Below are positions 47,043-55,701 of a stretch of DNA of 64,000 bases, piece by piece; positions within the stretch are counted from its first letter, which is position 1; each line of letters begins with the position of its first letter. Source of the DNA: Bacteroidota bacterium (GTDB lineage Bacteria; Bacteroidota; Ignavibacteria; Ignavibacteriales; Melioribacteraceae). The stretch is taken from contig JAHJUE010000035.1 in NCBI GenBank assembly GCA_018829205.1, positions 62,001 to 126,000 on the forward strand. The letters are read 5' to 3'. A program made the position numbers and the translations under genes. The notes under the pieces are model-generated. The model saw only the letters and a list, made by a program, of their open reading frames with translations. It was not told the origin of the DNA and made no database searches.

Positions 47043-47960
47043 TTAATTCCGGGTGTTGTTTATAAATTTTAATTTATCGTTTAATACTTTTACTGAAATT
47101 TTATCGGCTGATATTAGAGATGCTTCGCCGTCTGTGTGTATATAAAAATCACCGTTTAAACTTATATCAGCTTTTTCAGCCTTGTACATTTTAGCTTCTT
47201 TTACGGTTTCCATTTTATTTATTAGTGCCATAGGAAGCTTTTGGAGCAGCTTAAATCTGCTGATAAATTCAATAGTAGTTATATCGAGCAGATTATCATT
47301 TATTTTAGCATTAGGCGTTAAATAAAAACCTCCGCCCGAAGAAGTGCCGTTTCCGAATGTTAATAATAACTTTTCCCCTATAATCCTCTCATCCTCAAAA
47401 CTTAAAGTATAATTAATCGACTTATATTTCATTAAAGCACGTAACACGGCAATTATATATGACGTGATCCCGCTTCCTATTTTTTTATGCTGATTTATAT
47501 AAGCAACCTGCGCGTCAAATCCTAAACCAAAATTATTGATAAATCTTTTTTTTGTTGAATTAATTTTTCCGTTGCTGTATTCCAGTTCGCATACGTCGCA
47601 CAAAATATGATTTTCATTTCTAAAGATTATATCAAGACTTTCTTCAATATTTTTAGACATTAACAGATTAAAGGCAAAATCATTTCCAGATCCGATTGGT
47701 ATTACACCGAGGATTGTTTTTGAACCGGGATCAATGCCGTTTATAATTTCGTTTAAGGTACCGTCGCCGCCGACAGAAACAATCACATCGAATAAATTTT
47801 GACGCTCATTTGCGATTAGCGTGGCATGCCCCGGTTTCTCAGTTATAATAATTTCATGAGAAATAGACATCTTATCAAGATAATCTTTAATCTCGGGAAG
47901 ATGTTTTCTTCCTCTTCCCTTTCCTGAAACGGGATTTATAATAAATAGGTACTTTTTCAA
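47043..47960 (-). CDS. YegS/diacylglycerol kinase-family lipid kinase
   Basis: 305 residues. The N-terminal catalytic fold has NPVSGKGRGRK, GGDGTLNEIINGI and PIGSGNDFA, the standard nucleotide-binding motifs. DagK/YegS enzymes phosphorylate diacylglycerol or related lipids. The C-terminal part (TDGEASLISADKISVKV) is the usual lipid-kinase C-domain. Cytoplasmic, membrane-associated. Confidence 0.92.
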   Translation of the reverse strand: MKKYLFIINPVSGKGRGRKHLPEIKDYLDKMSISHEIIITEKPGHATLIANERQNLFDVIVSVGGDGTLNEIINGIDPGSKTILGVIPIGSGNDFAFNLLMSKNIEESLDIIFRNENHILCDVCELEYSNGKINSTKKRFINNFGLGFDAQVAYINQHKKIGSGITSYIIAVLRALMKYKSINYTLSFEDERIIGEKLLLTFGNGTSSGGGFYLTPNAKINDNLLDITTIEFISRFKLLQKLPMALINKMETVKEAKMYKAEKADISLNGDFYIHTDGEASLISADKISVKVLNDKLKFINNTRN

Positions 47961-48042
47961 GGGTTAGAGCTATTATATTGTTTGTAATTAATAGTATAAA
48001 ATCTTGTTATAGAACTAGATAAACATCTGTAGATAGATTTAA

Positions 48043-48984
48043 TTATATCTCAAAAAGAGCTTCAACATAACTTTTTGAATCAAATGTTTGAAGATTATCA
48101 ATTCCTTCACCGACACCGATATATTTAACCGGAACTTTCTGCTCCGTACAAACCTGAAAAATAACGCCGCCTTTTGCCGTTCCGTCAAGTTTTGTAATTA
48201 TAAGGCCTGTCAAATCGGCATATTTTGAAAATTCTTTAGCCTGAATAATTGCGTTTTGGCCAGTATTTCCATCTAATACTAAATATACTTCGTTGGGAGC
48301 ATAATCCAAGACCTTATTCAGAACCTTGTTGATTTTTCTTAATTCTTCCATCAAGTTATTTTTTGTATGAAGTCTGCCCGCTGTATCAATTAAAACTATA
48401 TCGGCATTATTTTTTTTAGCTATGTTTACCGTATCATAAGCAACAGAAGAAGGATCTGCTCCGTGTTCTTTTTGTACTAATGTGACTCCGGCTCTATCAG
48501 CCCATATTTCAAGCTGCTCATTTGCTGCGGCTCTAAATGTGTCGGCAGATCCGATTACGACATTTAAACCGGCCTGTTTATAGTTATATGCTAGTTTTCC
48601 AATTGTAGTCGTTTTACCGGCACCGTTCACTCCTATTATTAAAATCACATACGGCTTAAATTTTTCTATCTTTTCGGATTCACTAATTTCATCGTCATAT
48701 TTACTTAATACTTCCGACAATTCTTTTTTAATTAGTTCGACTATATTTATTTTTGATCTGTCTTTTTCACTCCGGAGCATCTCTTTGGCTTTTTCAATTA
48801 TTTTCATTGAAGTCTCAACACCAATATCTGAAGATATTAAAATCTCCTCAATTTCCTCCAGTGTAGCATCGTCAATTTTTGCTTTTCCGCTTACAACTTC
48901 AGTTATACTGTTTACAAGTTTTTGTCTTGTTTTTGTCAGTCCGCTTTTCAGTTTTTCAAAATTTATATTCTTAAACAGCTTCAT
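48043..48984 (-). CDS. ftsY: Signal recognition particle receptor FtsY
   Basis: 313 residues, the short form with no long acidic A-domain. It is the GTPase that receives SRP-ribosome complexes at the membrane. The NG domain is complete: GVNGAGKTTTIGKLA, DTFRAAANEQLE, DTAGRLHTKNNLMEEL and TKLDGTAKGG. The start overlaps the pgsA stop by 14 bases. Confidence 0.96.
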   Translation of the reverse strand: MKLFKNINFEKLKSGLTKTRQKLVNSITEVVSGKAKIDDATLEEIEEILISSDIGVETSMKIIEKAKEMLRSEKDRSKINIVELIKKELSEVLSKYDDEISESEKIEKFKPYVILIIGVNGAGKTTTIGKLAYNYKQAGLNVVIGSADTFRAAANEQLEIWADRAGVTLVQKEHGADPSSVAYDTVNIAKKNNADIVLIDTAGRLHTKNNLMEELRKINKVLNKVLDYAPNEVYLVLDGNTGQNAIIQAKEFSKYADLTGLIITKLDGTAKGGVIFQVCTEQKVPVKYIGVGEGIDNLQTFDSKSYVEALFEI

Positions 48985-49558
48985 TTCTTTTTTTCCATTT
49001 TATAGATTCATAACCTCTTATACCGTAACCGATTACTGAAATAAAGCTCATAAATAGACTTAAATTATATAAAAAGCTATACAAGCCCGGAGCAGCCTCA
49101 GAAGCATTTAATGTAAGCGCAATTAAAAAGAATCCGATAGTTAATACGGTTATTTTTCCTAAAAGATTTGAAGGGAGCACTTTCCCTATTATTTTGCTTA
49201 TTATAATACCGCCGATAAATATTATAATATCTCTTAAAATAATAACCCAAAAATAAAATTCAGGAATTTCTCCGATTAAATAAAGTTTTATTACAACGAC
49301 TCCTATTGCTATTTTATCTGCAAGCGGATCAATTATTTTTCCAAATTCGGTTATTTCATTATATTTTCGGGCTATCCATCCGTCGGCTAAATCTGTTAAT
49401 AATCCAAATATCATCAAACCGAAAATTATTATACGATACGAAAAATCATCATTTATATGGTCTAAAAGGAAATACAACGGAACAGCAAGAAATAATCTTA
49501 GGAGACTAATATAATTTGATTTTGTATTTATTTCTTTAAAATTAATTTTCATAGACAT
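48971..49558 (-). CDS. pgsA: CDP-alcohol phosphatidyltransferase (PgsA-type)
   Basis: 195 residues, an inner-membrane enzyme with multiple helices. The CDP-alcohol motif is complete: DLADGWIARKYNEITEFGKIIDPLADK, with four acidic metal ligands in D-G-x2-A-R-x8-G-x3-D-x3-D. It most likely makes phosphatidylglycerophosphate from CDP-diacylglycerol and glycerol-3-phosphate, though other acceptors cannot be ruled out. It precedes ftsY on the same strand. Confidence 0.9.
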   Translation of the reverse strand: MSMKINFKEINTKSNYISLLRLFLAVPLYFLLDHINDDFSYRIIIFGLMIFGLLTDLADGWIARKYNEITEFGKIIDPLADKIAIGVVVIKLYLIGEIPEFYFWVIILRDIIIFIGGIIISKIIGKVLPSNLLGKITVLTIGFFLIALTLNASEAAPGLYSFLYNLSLFMSFISVIGYGIRGYESIKWKKRNEAV

Positions 49559-49597
49559 TAATGCTTAAAAATGACATTAGTTATTATTTGTAAATTA

Positions 49598-49633
49598 TTA
49601 TTATTTATAATGAAAACTGCTTATAAATAATAA
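49598..49633. repeat. AT-only 13-bp perfect inverted repeat after purF
   Basis: TTATTATTTATAA and TTATAAATAATAA match perfectly, separated by 10 bases. It lies a few bases past the purF stop. The stem has no G-C pairs and no T-run, so it is at best a weak terminator. Confidence 0.45.
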
Positions 49634-49638
49634 AATAC

Positions 49639-51111
49639 CTAGTTCATATCATACTCTTCTTTTTTGAAATTTACATCAATATTTGTGGGATAAATTCCCG
49701 AAAAACAGGCTGCGCAAAATTGGTCGGGTTCGTGATCCACCATTGCTTCCTTCATTTCGTCAATTGTCATATATTCAAGACTATCCACGCCAAGGTGCTT
49801 TCCTATATCTTCAATATTTCCTTTAAACTTATTAGCAACAAGTTCGCTTTTATGAGGAAAATCCATTCCATAATAACAAGGGCTCAAAATGGGAGCAGAC
49901 GATATTCGAAAATGTATTGATTTTGGTTTGGCTTCACGAATAAGACTTATTAATTGTTTTGAAGTTGTTCCCCTTACAATTGAGTCATCAATTAAAACAA
50001 CAGTACGGCCTTCCAGAACTCCTTTTACAGTATTAAATTTGACCTTAACGCCAATTTCTCTTTGAGATTGCCCCGGCTGAATAAAGGTTCTTCCTATATA
50101 ATGACTTCTAATCAAACCGATTTCAAGTTTAGATTCGATACCGAGTTTTTCGAGCTGATTCTGATAACCAATTGCTGCCGTATTTGAACTATCAGGAACG
50201 CTTATCACAATTACTTTTTCGCCGTCTGGATCAACAACAGGATGATTATTCGCTAATACCTTGCCTAACTTCCTTCTGATTTTATCCACATTTGTACCGA
50301 ATATGCGGCTGTCGGGACGTGAAAAGTAAATATATTCAAAAATACAATGTTTCTTATCCTGCTCCGGGTGAATTCTATAAGATTTTACTTCATTAGAATT
50401 TCTTGAAATAACAACAAGTTCGCCGGGTTCAATATCTCTTATATATTCGGCGCTGTTTATATCAAGAGCGCATGTTTCCGAAGTGGTTATATAAGACCCG
50501 TTTAATTTTCCTATACACATTGGACGGAATCCGTTGGGATCACGCGCTGCGATTAATTTGTCATCTGTTAATATAACAAAACAATATGCTCCTTCAACCT
50601 TTCTTAAAGCATCCAGAATTTGATCAGTCTGATCATCGAGTCTGCTTCGCGCGATTAAATGAAGCATTACTTCGGTATCGGAAGAAGTCTGAAATATTGC
50701 CCCTTCGTTAACCAGTATGTCTCTAATTTGTTTTGCGTTGGTTAAATTACCGTTATGAGCAATTGCAAGGTTACCCATTCTGTAATTAACAACAAAAGGC
50801 TGAATATTTTTTCTGGATTCAGATGCTCCGGTTGTCGAATATCTGTTGTGCCCTATAGCGGCATAACCTTTTAAAATGTCTGTTATAATTGTAGGGTTTT
50901 TAAATACTTCCGAAACAAGTCCGATATCTTTGTGTATGTTAAAAATCGGCCGTTTATCTGCGTTATGCGACGCAGTTACAATACCTGCGGCCTCCTGTCC
51001 CCTGTGCTGAAGTGAATGTAGTCCATAATAAGTTGTTACGGCGGCGTTATCCGAACCCATTATTCCAAAAATACCGCAATTACACGTTGGTTTGTCGGTG
51101 CTGCAATCCAA
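49639..51111 (-). CDS. purF: Amidophosphoribosyltransferase
   Basis: 490 residues, first step of purine synthesis. An 11-residue propeptide precedes the nucleophile Cys12 in NCGIFGIMG, as in the B. subtilis type. Four iron-sulfur ligand cysteines are visible in HCIFEYIYFSRPDS, SPCYYGMDFP and FCAACFSG, marking the [4Fe-4S] class that is oxygen-sensitive. PRPP site: VVLIDDSIVRGTTSKQL. It stands alone, no other purine gene adjacent. Confidence 0.96.
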   Translation of the reverse strand: MDCSTDKPTCNCGIFGIMGSDNAAVTTYYGLHSLQHRGQEAAGIVTASHNADKRPIFNIHKDIGLVSEVFKNPTIITDILKGYAAIGHNRYSTTGASESRKNIQPFVVNYRMGNLAIAHNGNLTNAKQIRDILVNEGAIFQTSSDTEVMLHLIARSRLDDQTDQILDALRKVEGAYCFVILTDDKLIAARDPNGFRPMCIGKLNGSYITTSETCALDINSAEYIRDIEPGELVVISRNSNEVKSYRIHPEQDKKHCIFEYIYFSRPDSRIFGTNVDKIRRKLGKVLANNHPVVDPDGEKVIVISVPDSSNTAAIGYQNQLEKLGIESKLEIGLIRSHYIGRTFIQPGQSQREIGVKVKFNTVKGVLEGRTVVLIDDSIVRGTTSKQLISLIREAKPKSIHFRISSAPILSPCYYGMDFPHKSELVANKFKGNIEDIGKHLGVDSLEYMTIDEMKEAMVDHEPDQFCAACFSGIYPTNIDVNFKKEEYDMN

Positions 51112-51455
51112 ATTTATCTCTCACATTTATTATTTTTTTGTGTGTAATAATAAAATAAATATCGGTGGGTTGCAATTCGCATGTTTATATAAATTTGAAA
51201 ATAGCCGGCGACTCCAGAAAAAGTAAGATATGTTATAAGTTTATTTATATAATTGATTTCGCATTATCTTTAACTGTTCCGTAAATTCTTTCGGTTTTTC
51301 ATTGATTATTTCATGATAGGTAGAATCAATTAATAACAAATATTCTTGTCGGCGCTTTGAGTGTATTGCAGTCGGAATAATATATAAACGTGTCAATTCC
51401 TTCTTAAAAAATATTCTTGGACTGGATGAAAAAAGCAATGAAATACTCGAATATA
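51112..51455 (-). other. Intergenic stretch with a doubtful 65-aa reading frame
   Basis: About 340 bases between purF and the receiver gene. A TTG-initiated frame of 65 codons (51241-51438) could encode a basic peptide (FKKELTRLYIIPTAIHSKRRQEYLLLID) with no recognised family and no Shine-Dalgarno. It could be a remnant of a larger gene. The rest shows no gene or strong palindrome. Confidence 0.25.
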
Positions 51456-52199
51456 TTATAGCTTATTTATATTTAATACCTTGCTAATTTTTGATGAAAA
51501 GTCGGATATGTTTACTGGTTTTAGTATATAATCCAGAACTTTATGCTGGGCCATCAACTTTACGGTTTCTTTGTCATTGACACTTGTAAGCATTATTATA
51601 GGAATATCTATATCGCTGTATTCGCCGCGAAGTTTCTGAAGGAATTCAATTCCTGTCATTTCAGGCATATTAATATCAAGCAGAATTAAATCGGGTCTGT
51701 GTTCAATTACCTGATTTATACCTTCATTCCCGTCCCCCGCTGTTAAAAAATCAACCGAACTGAATCTTGTTAAAATTATTTTCTCAATAAATAATTTGAA
51801 AGCGGAATTATCGTCAATCATTAATAATTTTTTTCTTACCGAGATGCTGCTATTAATTTTATTTATTAAGTCATTAGCCTGAAAAGGTTTTAGGACATAA
51901 TTGGTTACGTCAAGGTTTAAATACCTTGATACCGTTTGACTGTCGTTTGAAGCCGTTAAAACAATTACGGGAAGTTTTTTAAGATTTAGAACAGAACGCA
52001 CCTTACCTAAAAATTCATAGCCGTTCATTACAGGCATATCATTATCAAGAATTACTAAATCGCATTTCTCTTTCTTAAGATAATCTAAACCTTCATTTCC
52101 GTTTTCGGCATGAAATATTTCGGCTTTTATTTTTTTTAATATTATTTCGGAAGCTAAATTTCTTATTTTAGAATCGTCGTCAACCAGAAGTATTTTCAT
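51456..52199 (-). CDS. Tandem receiver-domain response regulator, no output domain
   Basis: 247 residues made of two complete CheY-like domains. Domain one: DDDSKIR, phospho-Asp in VILDNDMPVMNG and Lys in LKPF. Domain two: DDNSAFK, LLDINMPEMTG and LKPV. Both keep the acidic pocket, phospho-Asp, Thr and Lys. There is no DNA-binding or enzymatic output, so it probably acts by protein contact or phospho-transfer. No histidine kinase gene is nearby. Confidence 0.9.
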   Translation of the reverse strand: MKILLVDDDSKIRNLASEIILKKIKAEIFHAENGNEGLDYLKKEKCDLVILDNDMPVMNGYEFLGKVRSVLNLKKLPVIVLTASNDSQTVSRYLNLDVTNYVLKPFQANDLINKINSSISVRKKLLMIDDNSAFKLFIEKIILTRFSSVDFLTAGDGNEGINQVIEHRPDLILLDINMPEMTGIEFLQKLRGEYSDIDIPIIMLTSVNDKETVKLMAQHKVLDYILKPVNISDFSSKISKVLNINKL

Positions 52200-52431
52200 C
52201 TATATGTCACATTCAATTTATTTTTCAATATAAATATAATTAAGTATGTTTCAATTCGGGGAAATAAATTTATTATTTTTTTAATGATTTTAAATTGAAA
52301 TGAATTTGAAAAATTAAAAAGGTTCATAATAAAACATTCAGTTTTTCTTAAGTCGATTTCTATAATTTTAAGCGGCGCTGTAATGGGATACATATTTTAT
52401 TTAATTCATTAATCTTGAGTAATAGAAATTT

Positions 52432-53001
52432 ATGAAAATACGGGAAAGCGGAATGCCGCTTGAAGAATCGTGGAATACTTTTTTTAACGTTGAATTGATA
52501 CTTGAAAAACTTCAAATTAACGGAACCATACAAGATGTTGTTGAATTCGGTTCCGGTTACGGTACGTTTACAATTCCCGCTTCGTTAAAAATAAAAGGAA
52601 AAATCTTTGATTATGATATAGAGCCGGAAATGATTAAATGTCTGCAAGATAAAATCAACCAAAATAACTTATCAAATATCATTTTAATGAATAGAGATTT
52701 TTTAATAGACGGCACAGGCTTAGACGATAATTCCGTCGATTATGTAATGATGTTTAACATTCTTCATGCAGAAGAACCTTTGGAGCTTTTAAAAGAATCT
52801 TATAGAATTTTAAAGTACAACGGGAAAATTGGTATAATTCATTGGATATATTCAAAAGATACTCCCAGAGGACCTTCAATGGAAATAAGGCCTACTGAAA
52901 AGCAATGTATAGAATGGGCAAATATTTCTGGGTTTAATACTTATGGAGGGTCTTTTTCTTTGCCTCCCTATCATTATGGAATAATTGGAATTAAAAAATA
53001 A
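52432..53001 (+). CDS. Class I SAM-dependent methyltransferase
   Basis: 189 residues. SAM-binding motif I VVEFGSGYGTFT, then acidic motif II IFDYDIEP, motif IV-like YVMMFNILHAEEPLELLKESYRILKYNGKIGIIHW. Substrate unknown. It sits beside the ars operon but lacks the conserved Cys set of arsenite methyltransferase ArsM (only two Cys, spread apart), so it should not be called ArsM. Followed by a DsrE gene. Confidence 0.8.
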   Translation: MKIRESGMPLEESWNTFFNVELILEKLQINGTIQDVVEFGSGYGTFTIPASLKIKGKIFDYDIEPEMIKCLQDKINQNNLSNIILMNRDFLIDGTGLDDNSVDYVMMFNILHAEEPLELLKESYRILKYNGKIGIIHWIYSKDTPRGPSMEIRPTEKQCIEWANISGFNTYGGSFSLPPYHYGIIGIKK

Positions 53002-53025
53002 ATAATAAATTACAGGAGAATTATA

Positions 53026-53379
53026 ATGAAAATATTATTAATTATTAATGACGCCCCCTACGGTACAGAAAAAGCGTATAACGCACTTAGACTAGCGATG
53101 AATATTCAAAAAGAAAGTCCGGATACAGAAGTTGCTCTTTTTTTAATGGCCGATGCTGTCGGCTGCGGTATACCTAATCAGGTTACTCCTTCAGGCTATT
53201 ATAATATAGAAAGAATGATAAAATCTGTGGTTTCTAGAGGATCGAAAGTTAAGGCGTGCGGTACTTGTATGGACACAAGAGGTTTTGCGGAAATTAAATT
53301 GATAGACGGTGTTGAAAGAAGCAATATGAAAGAACTTACTGATTTAACTTTAGAGTCGGATAAAGTTATAACATTTTAA
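53026..53379 (+). CDS. DsrE-family protein
   Basis: 117 residues of DsrE/DsrF-like fold: KILLIINDAPYGTEKAYNALRLAMNI at the start and a conserved Cys pair in KACGTCMDTRGF, near the position of the active Cys of DsrE/TusD. Such proteins move sulfur or act in thiol chemistry. AGGAG sits 8 bases before ATG. It converges on arsC, and its sulfur-type chemistry fits a thiol-based arsenic island, though a link is inferred. Confidence 0.82.
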   Translation: MKILLIINDAPYGTEKAYNALRLAMNIQKESPDTEVALFLMADAVGCGIPNQVTPSGYYNIERMIKSVVSRGSKVKACGTCMDTRGFAEIKLIDGVERSNMKELTDLTLESDKVITF

Positions 53380-53464
53380 AATATATTGGAATAATTATTA
53401 TTTATATCTAATGTCAGCTCGCGGAAAAACAGCAGAATGCTTATACTTTTACTTAAATTATAGA

Positions 53465-54088
53465 CTACTTTTTTATTTTAGAAAAAACAAAAAGCATCTC
53501 TCTTGCGATCTGCTCAACGCGTTCGTCATATTTTTCTTCTTCCTGATTTGTACCGTCAAATACTTTGGGATCTTCGTACCGGATCGGGAATCTTTTATCG
53601 GCGCCGAAAACTACTGGACAATTTTCATCCGCGTCGGAGCATGTCATAACTGCGGCGAAATCTTTTTGAGGATTAAACAGGTCATTATAAGTTTTTGAAA
53701 AGCACTTTAACGGCTCCGAGTTTTCGGAATAATAAACAAGATATACTGGATTATCGGAATTATCTTTTTGTTCTATTTTAAATCCTGCTTTTTGCATCGC
53801 ATTTACAGCACGCGTATTAAAAGCAGTGGCTTCTGTGCCTCCAGAATAACATTTAACATTCTTAATCCCAAAATATTCAGCAGCAGCCTGAGCCCAAATT
53901 TGACTAATGTGACTCCTTCGTGAATTGTGAGTGCAAATGAATGTTAAATTTATTTTCTTATCTTCTTTTAATTTTCCTGATATATATTCTGCAAAAGAAA
54001 TTAATAGTTCCTTTCTATCGGGATCTATTCGGTTAAACTGTTTTTTTAGTTCATCAGTTTTATTTTGAATAGTTTTTAATACCGCCAT
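53465..54088 (-). CDS. arsC: Thioredoxin-type arsenate reductase (LMW phosphatase family)
   Basis: 207 residues. P-loop CTHNSRRSHISQ supplies the first Cys of a C-x5-R low-molecular-weight phosphatase, and CSDADENC gives two Cys spaced as the B. subtilis ArsC pair that pass the disulfide to thioredoxin. Thus arsenate is reduced to arsenite. The N-terminal ~45 residues (LKTIQNKTDELKKQFNRIDPDRK) extend beyond the usual size. Last gene of the ars operon. Confidence 0.88.
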   Translation of the reverse strand: MAVLKTIQNKTDELKKQFNRIDPDRKELLISFAEYISGKLKEDKKINLTFICTHNSRRSHISQIWAQAAAEYFGIKNVKCYSGGTEATAFNTRAVNAMQKAGFKIEQKDNSDNPVYLVYYSENSEPLKCFSKTYNDLFNPQKDFAAVMTCSDADENCPVVFGADKRFPIRYEDPKVFDGTNQEEEKYDERVEQIAREMLFVFSKIKK

Positions 54089-54108
54089 TTATATTTCCCT
54101 TTTAATTA

Positions 54109-54810
54109 TTAAAATGTAGTAAGGATTAAATATACTCCCCCAAACAAGACAAGAATTCCGCAAATTCTTTTAATCCAAATAATGGTTTTTGATCCTTCAC
54201 TCCAGTTCAAATATTTCTGAATCTTGCCGGCAAGTGTTCCGGCTCCGACAATTACCGCGCAGTGACCTAAACCGAAAGCCAATAGAAACATAACCGAAAG
54301 TAAATAGTTTGTTTGGGCAGTTTGAAAAACTACTCCAAGCACAGGAGCCATATAAGCGAAAGTACACGGACCGAGAGCAATTCCGAATAATAAACCAAGT
54401 ATTAACGCTGCTAGGAGTCCTTTAGTTTTTGTATGCCGAAATCCGGCGGAATTCCAATCAAGTTTTATTATGTCGAGTAAATAAAGTCCGACCAAAAAGA
54501 AAATGCCTGCTACAAAATAATTACCGTAAACGCCCACATCCCCCATCAATCTGCCGAGCGACGCTGTGATTAATCCTATCAAAGCAATAGTAATTAAAAT
54601 CCCAATTGAAAAAATCAGAGATATATTAAAAGTTCTGCCAACAGATATTTTCCCTTGCAAGCTTATAAAGCCTACAACAAGGGGTATGCTTGAAAGATGG
54701 CATGGCGAAAGTAATATTGATAATATTCCCCAAGCAAATGAAGCAAGTAATGCAATCCAAATTGCGCCGGTCATTGCTTCGTATAATGATGTAAACAAAC
54801 CTTCAAACAT
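54109..54810 (-). CDS. ccdA: CcdA-type thiol-disulfide membrane transporter
   Basis: 233 residues, six membrane helices. Two conserved Cys are in LSPCHLSSIPLVVGF and LGPCTFAYMAPVLG; these form the electron-relay pair of CcdA/DsbD proteins that move reducing power from cytoplasmic thioredoxin to the periplasm. Its place inside the ars operon, next to an exported thioredoxin, suggests a relay for arsenic-related thiols; the link is inferred. Confidence 0.9.
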   Translation of the reverse strand: MFEGLFTSLYEAMTGAIWIALLASFAWGILSILLSPCHLSSIPLVVGFISLQGKISVGRTFNISLIFSIGILITIALIGLITASLGRLMGDVGVYGNYFVAGIFFLVGLYLLDIIKLDWNSAGFRHTKTKGLLAALILGLLFGIALGPCTFAYMAPVLGVVFQTAQTNYLLSVMFLLAFGLGHCAVIVGAGTLAGKIQKYLNWSEGSKTIIWIKRICGILVLFGGVYLILTTF

Positions 54811-54865
54811 TTCTATCCTTTTAAAGTTTAATTGAAATTAAGTACTATTGCAAAAGTCAGTTGTG

Positions 54866-54961
54866 GTCATTAAGTCATTCATTGTCATCTAATCGTTAAA
54901 ATTTTAGCTCAATTTAATTCCCAATAATAAATGACTATTTAATGACGCGAAGTAAAATGAC
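54866..54961. repeat. gtcatt-rich imperfect inverted repeat
   Basis: A stretch rich in GTCATT/AATGAC: GGTCATTAAGTCATTCATTGTCAT on the left and ATGACTATTTAATGAC, then AAAATGAC, on the right. It forms an imperfect dyad between the exported thioredoxin gene and ccdA. Such short-word repeats are often intergenic repeat elements. Confidence 0.35.
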
Positions 54962-54993
54962 AAAATTGAACCACAGATAAAATATAGTAACAT

Positions 54994-55416
54994 TTATCCC
55001 TTCGCTTTTAATCCTTTACCTTGCAGTACTTTATCAATTTCCGCTTCAGGATAAAATCCTTCATGCCTGTGAAATTCTTTCCCGTTTTCATCAAGAAAAA
55101 CTTGAGTTGGAATTAATCTGATACCGTATTCTTGACCGTATTTTTTTTGATCTTCTTTCCAAACATCATAAAAAACAACTTTAATCTGTTCACCGTACTT
55201 TTCTTCAATAGCTTTCATTACAGGCTGCATTTGTTTGCAGGGAATACAATTAACTGAACCGAGTTCTACAAATGTAACTTTCGCTTTTACAATTTCTTTT
55301 GTTTCTTTAATTTCTTTACCGCTTTGCGCTTCACATCCGTTTGATAAAAACACTAAAATCAATACTGCCGTTAACAATTTTTGAATGATTGAATAAGTTT
55401 TTACTTCTACTGTCAT
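54994..55416 (-). CDS. Exported thioredoxin-like protein (CIPC)
   Basis: 140 residues. A signal peptide or anchor ends near SNGCEAQS (a weak lipobox-like LSNGC is possible). The thioredoxin domain has the redox motif NCIPCKQM and cis-Pro in LIPTQVFLDENGKEFHRHEGF. It would act outside the cytoplasm and accept electrons from the CcdA protein encoded next. It begins one base after the small thioredoxin gene before it. Confidence 0.85.
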   Translation of the reverse strand: MTVEVKTYSIIQKLLTAVLILVFLSNGCEAQSGKEIKETKEIVKAKVTFVELGSVNCIPCKQMQPVMKAIEEKYGEQIKVVFYDVWKEDQKKYGQEYGIRLIPTQVFLDENGKEFHRHEGFYPEAEIDKVLQGKGLKAKG

Positions 55417-55417
55417 T

Positions 55418-55657
55418 TTATTCTCCGATTAACCAATTTAAAATTTGTTCGTCCTTAGGAATTACGCCAACACTTTTAACTTTTTCATTTATTACAAGAC
55501 CGGGAGTCATCATAATACCGTATGTCATCATTTCATTAATGTCTGTTATTTTTTCAACGTTTGCATCTACGTTATTTCCAGTCACAATATCTCTTACTTT
55601 CTGTTCAAGTGTCTGACATTTTTTGCAGCCTGTTCCAAGTATTTTTACCGATATCAT
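55418..55657 (-). CDS. Small glutaredoxin-like thioredoxin (CKKC)
   Basis: 79 residues, cytoplasmic. Redox motif GTGCKKCQTLEQ, with MMTPGLVINEKVKSVGVIP including the cis-Pro. This matches the 'small redox-active disulfide protein 2' family, often found beside ArsP/DUF318 permeases and arsenic genes. It is the second of two such genes in the operon. Confidence 0.9.
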   Translation of the reverse strand: MISVKILGTGCKKCQTLEQKVRDIVTGNNVDANVEKITDINEMMTYGIMMTPGLVINEKVKSVGVIPKDEQILNWLIGE

Positions 55658-55701
55658 TTTTCCCTCAATTTATTTATTACATTTCTATTTAGATATTCAT
55701 T

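Noticed and set aside
52196-52393. 65-aa frame in the region before the receiver gene
   Set aside because: No Shine-Dalgarno, no recognisable family, and it fills a divergent promoter region; looks like chance.
52432-53001. Arsenite methyltransferase ArsM beside the ars operon
   Set aside because: The SAM fold is clear, but the protein has only two scattered Cys and lacks the Cys set needed for arsenite binding; it also runs in the opposite direction to the operon.
54866-54961. CRISPR-like array
   Set aside because: The repeated word is only six bases, spacing is irregular and there are no unique spacers or cas genes.
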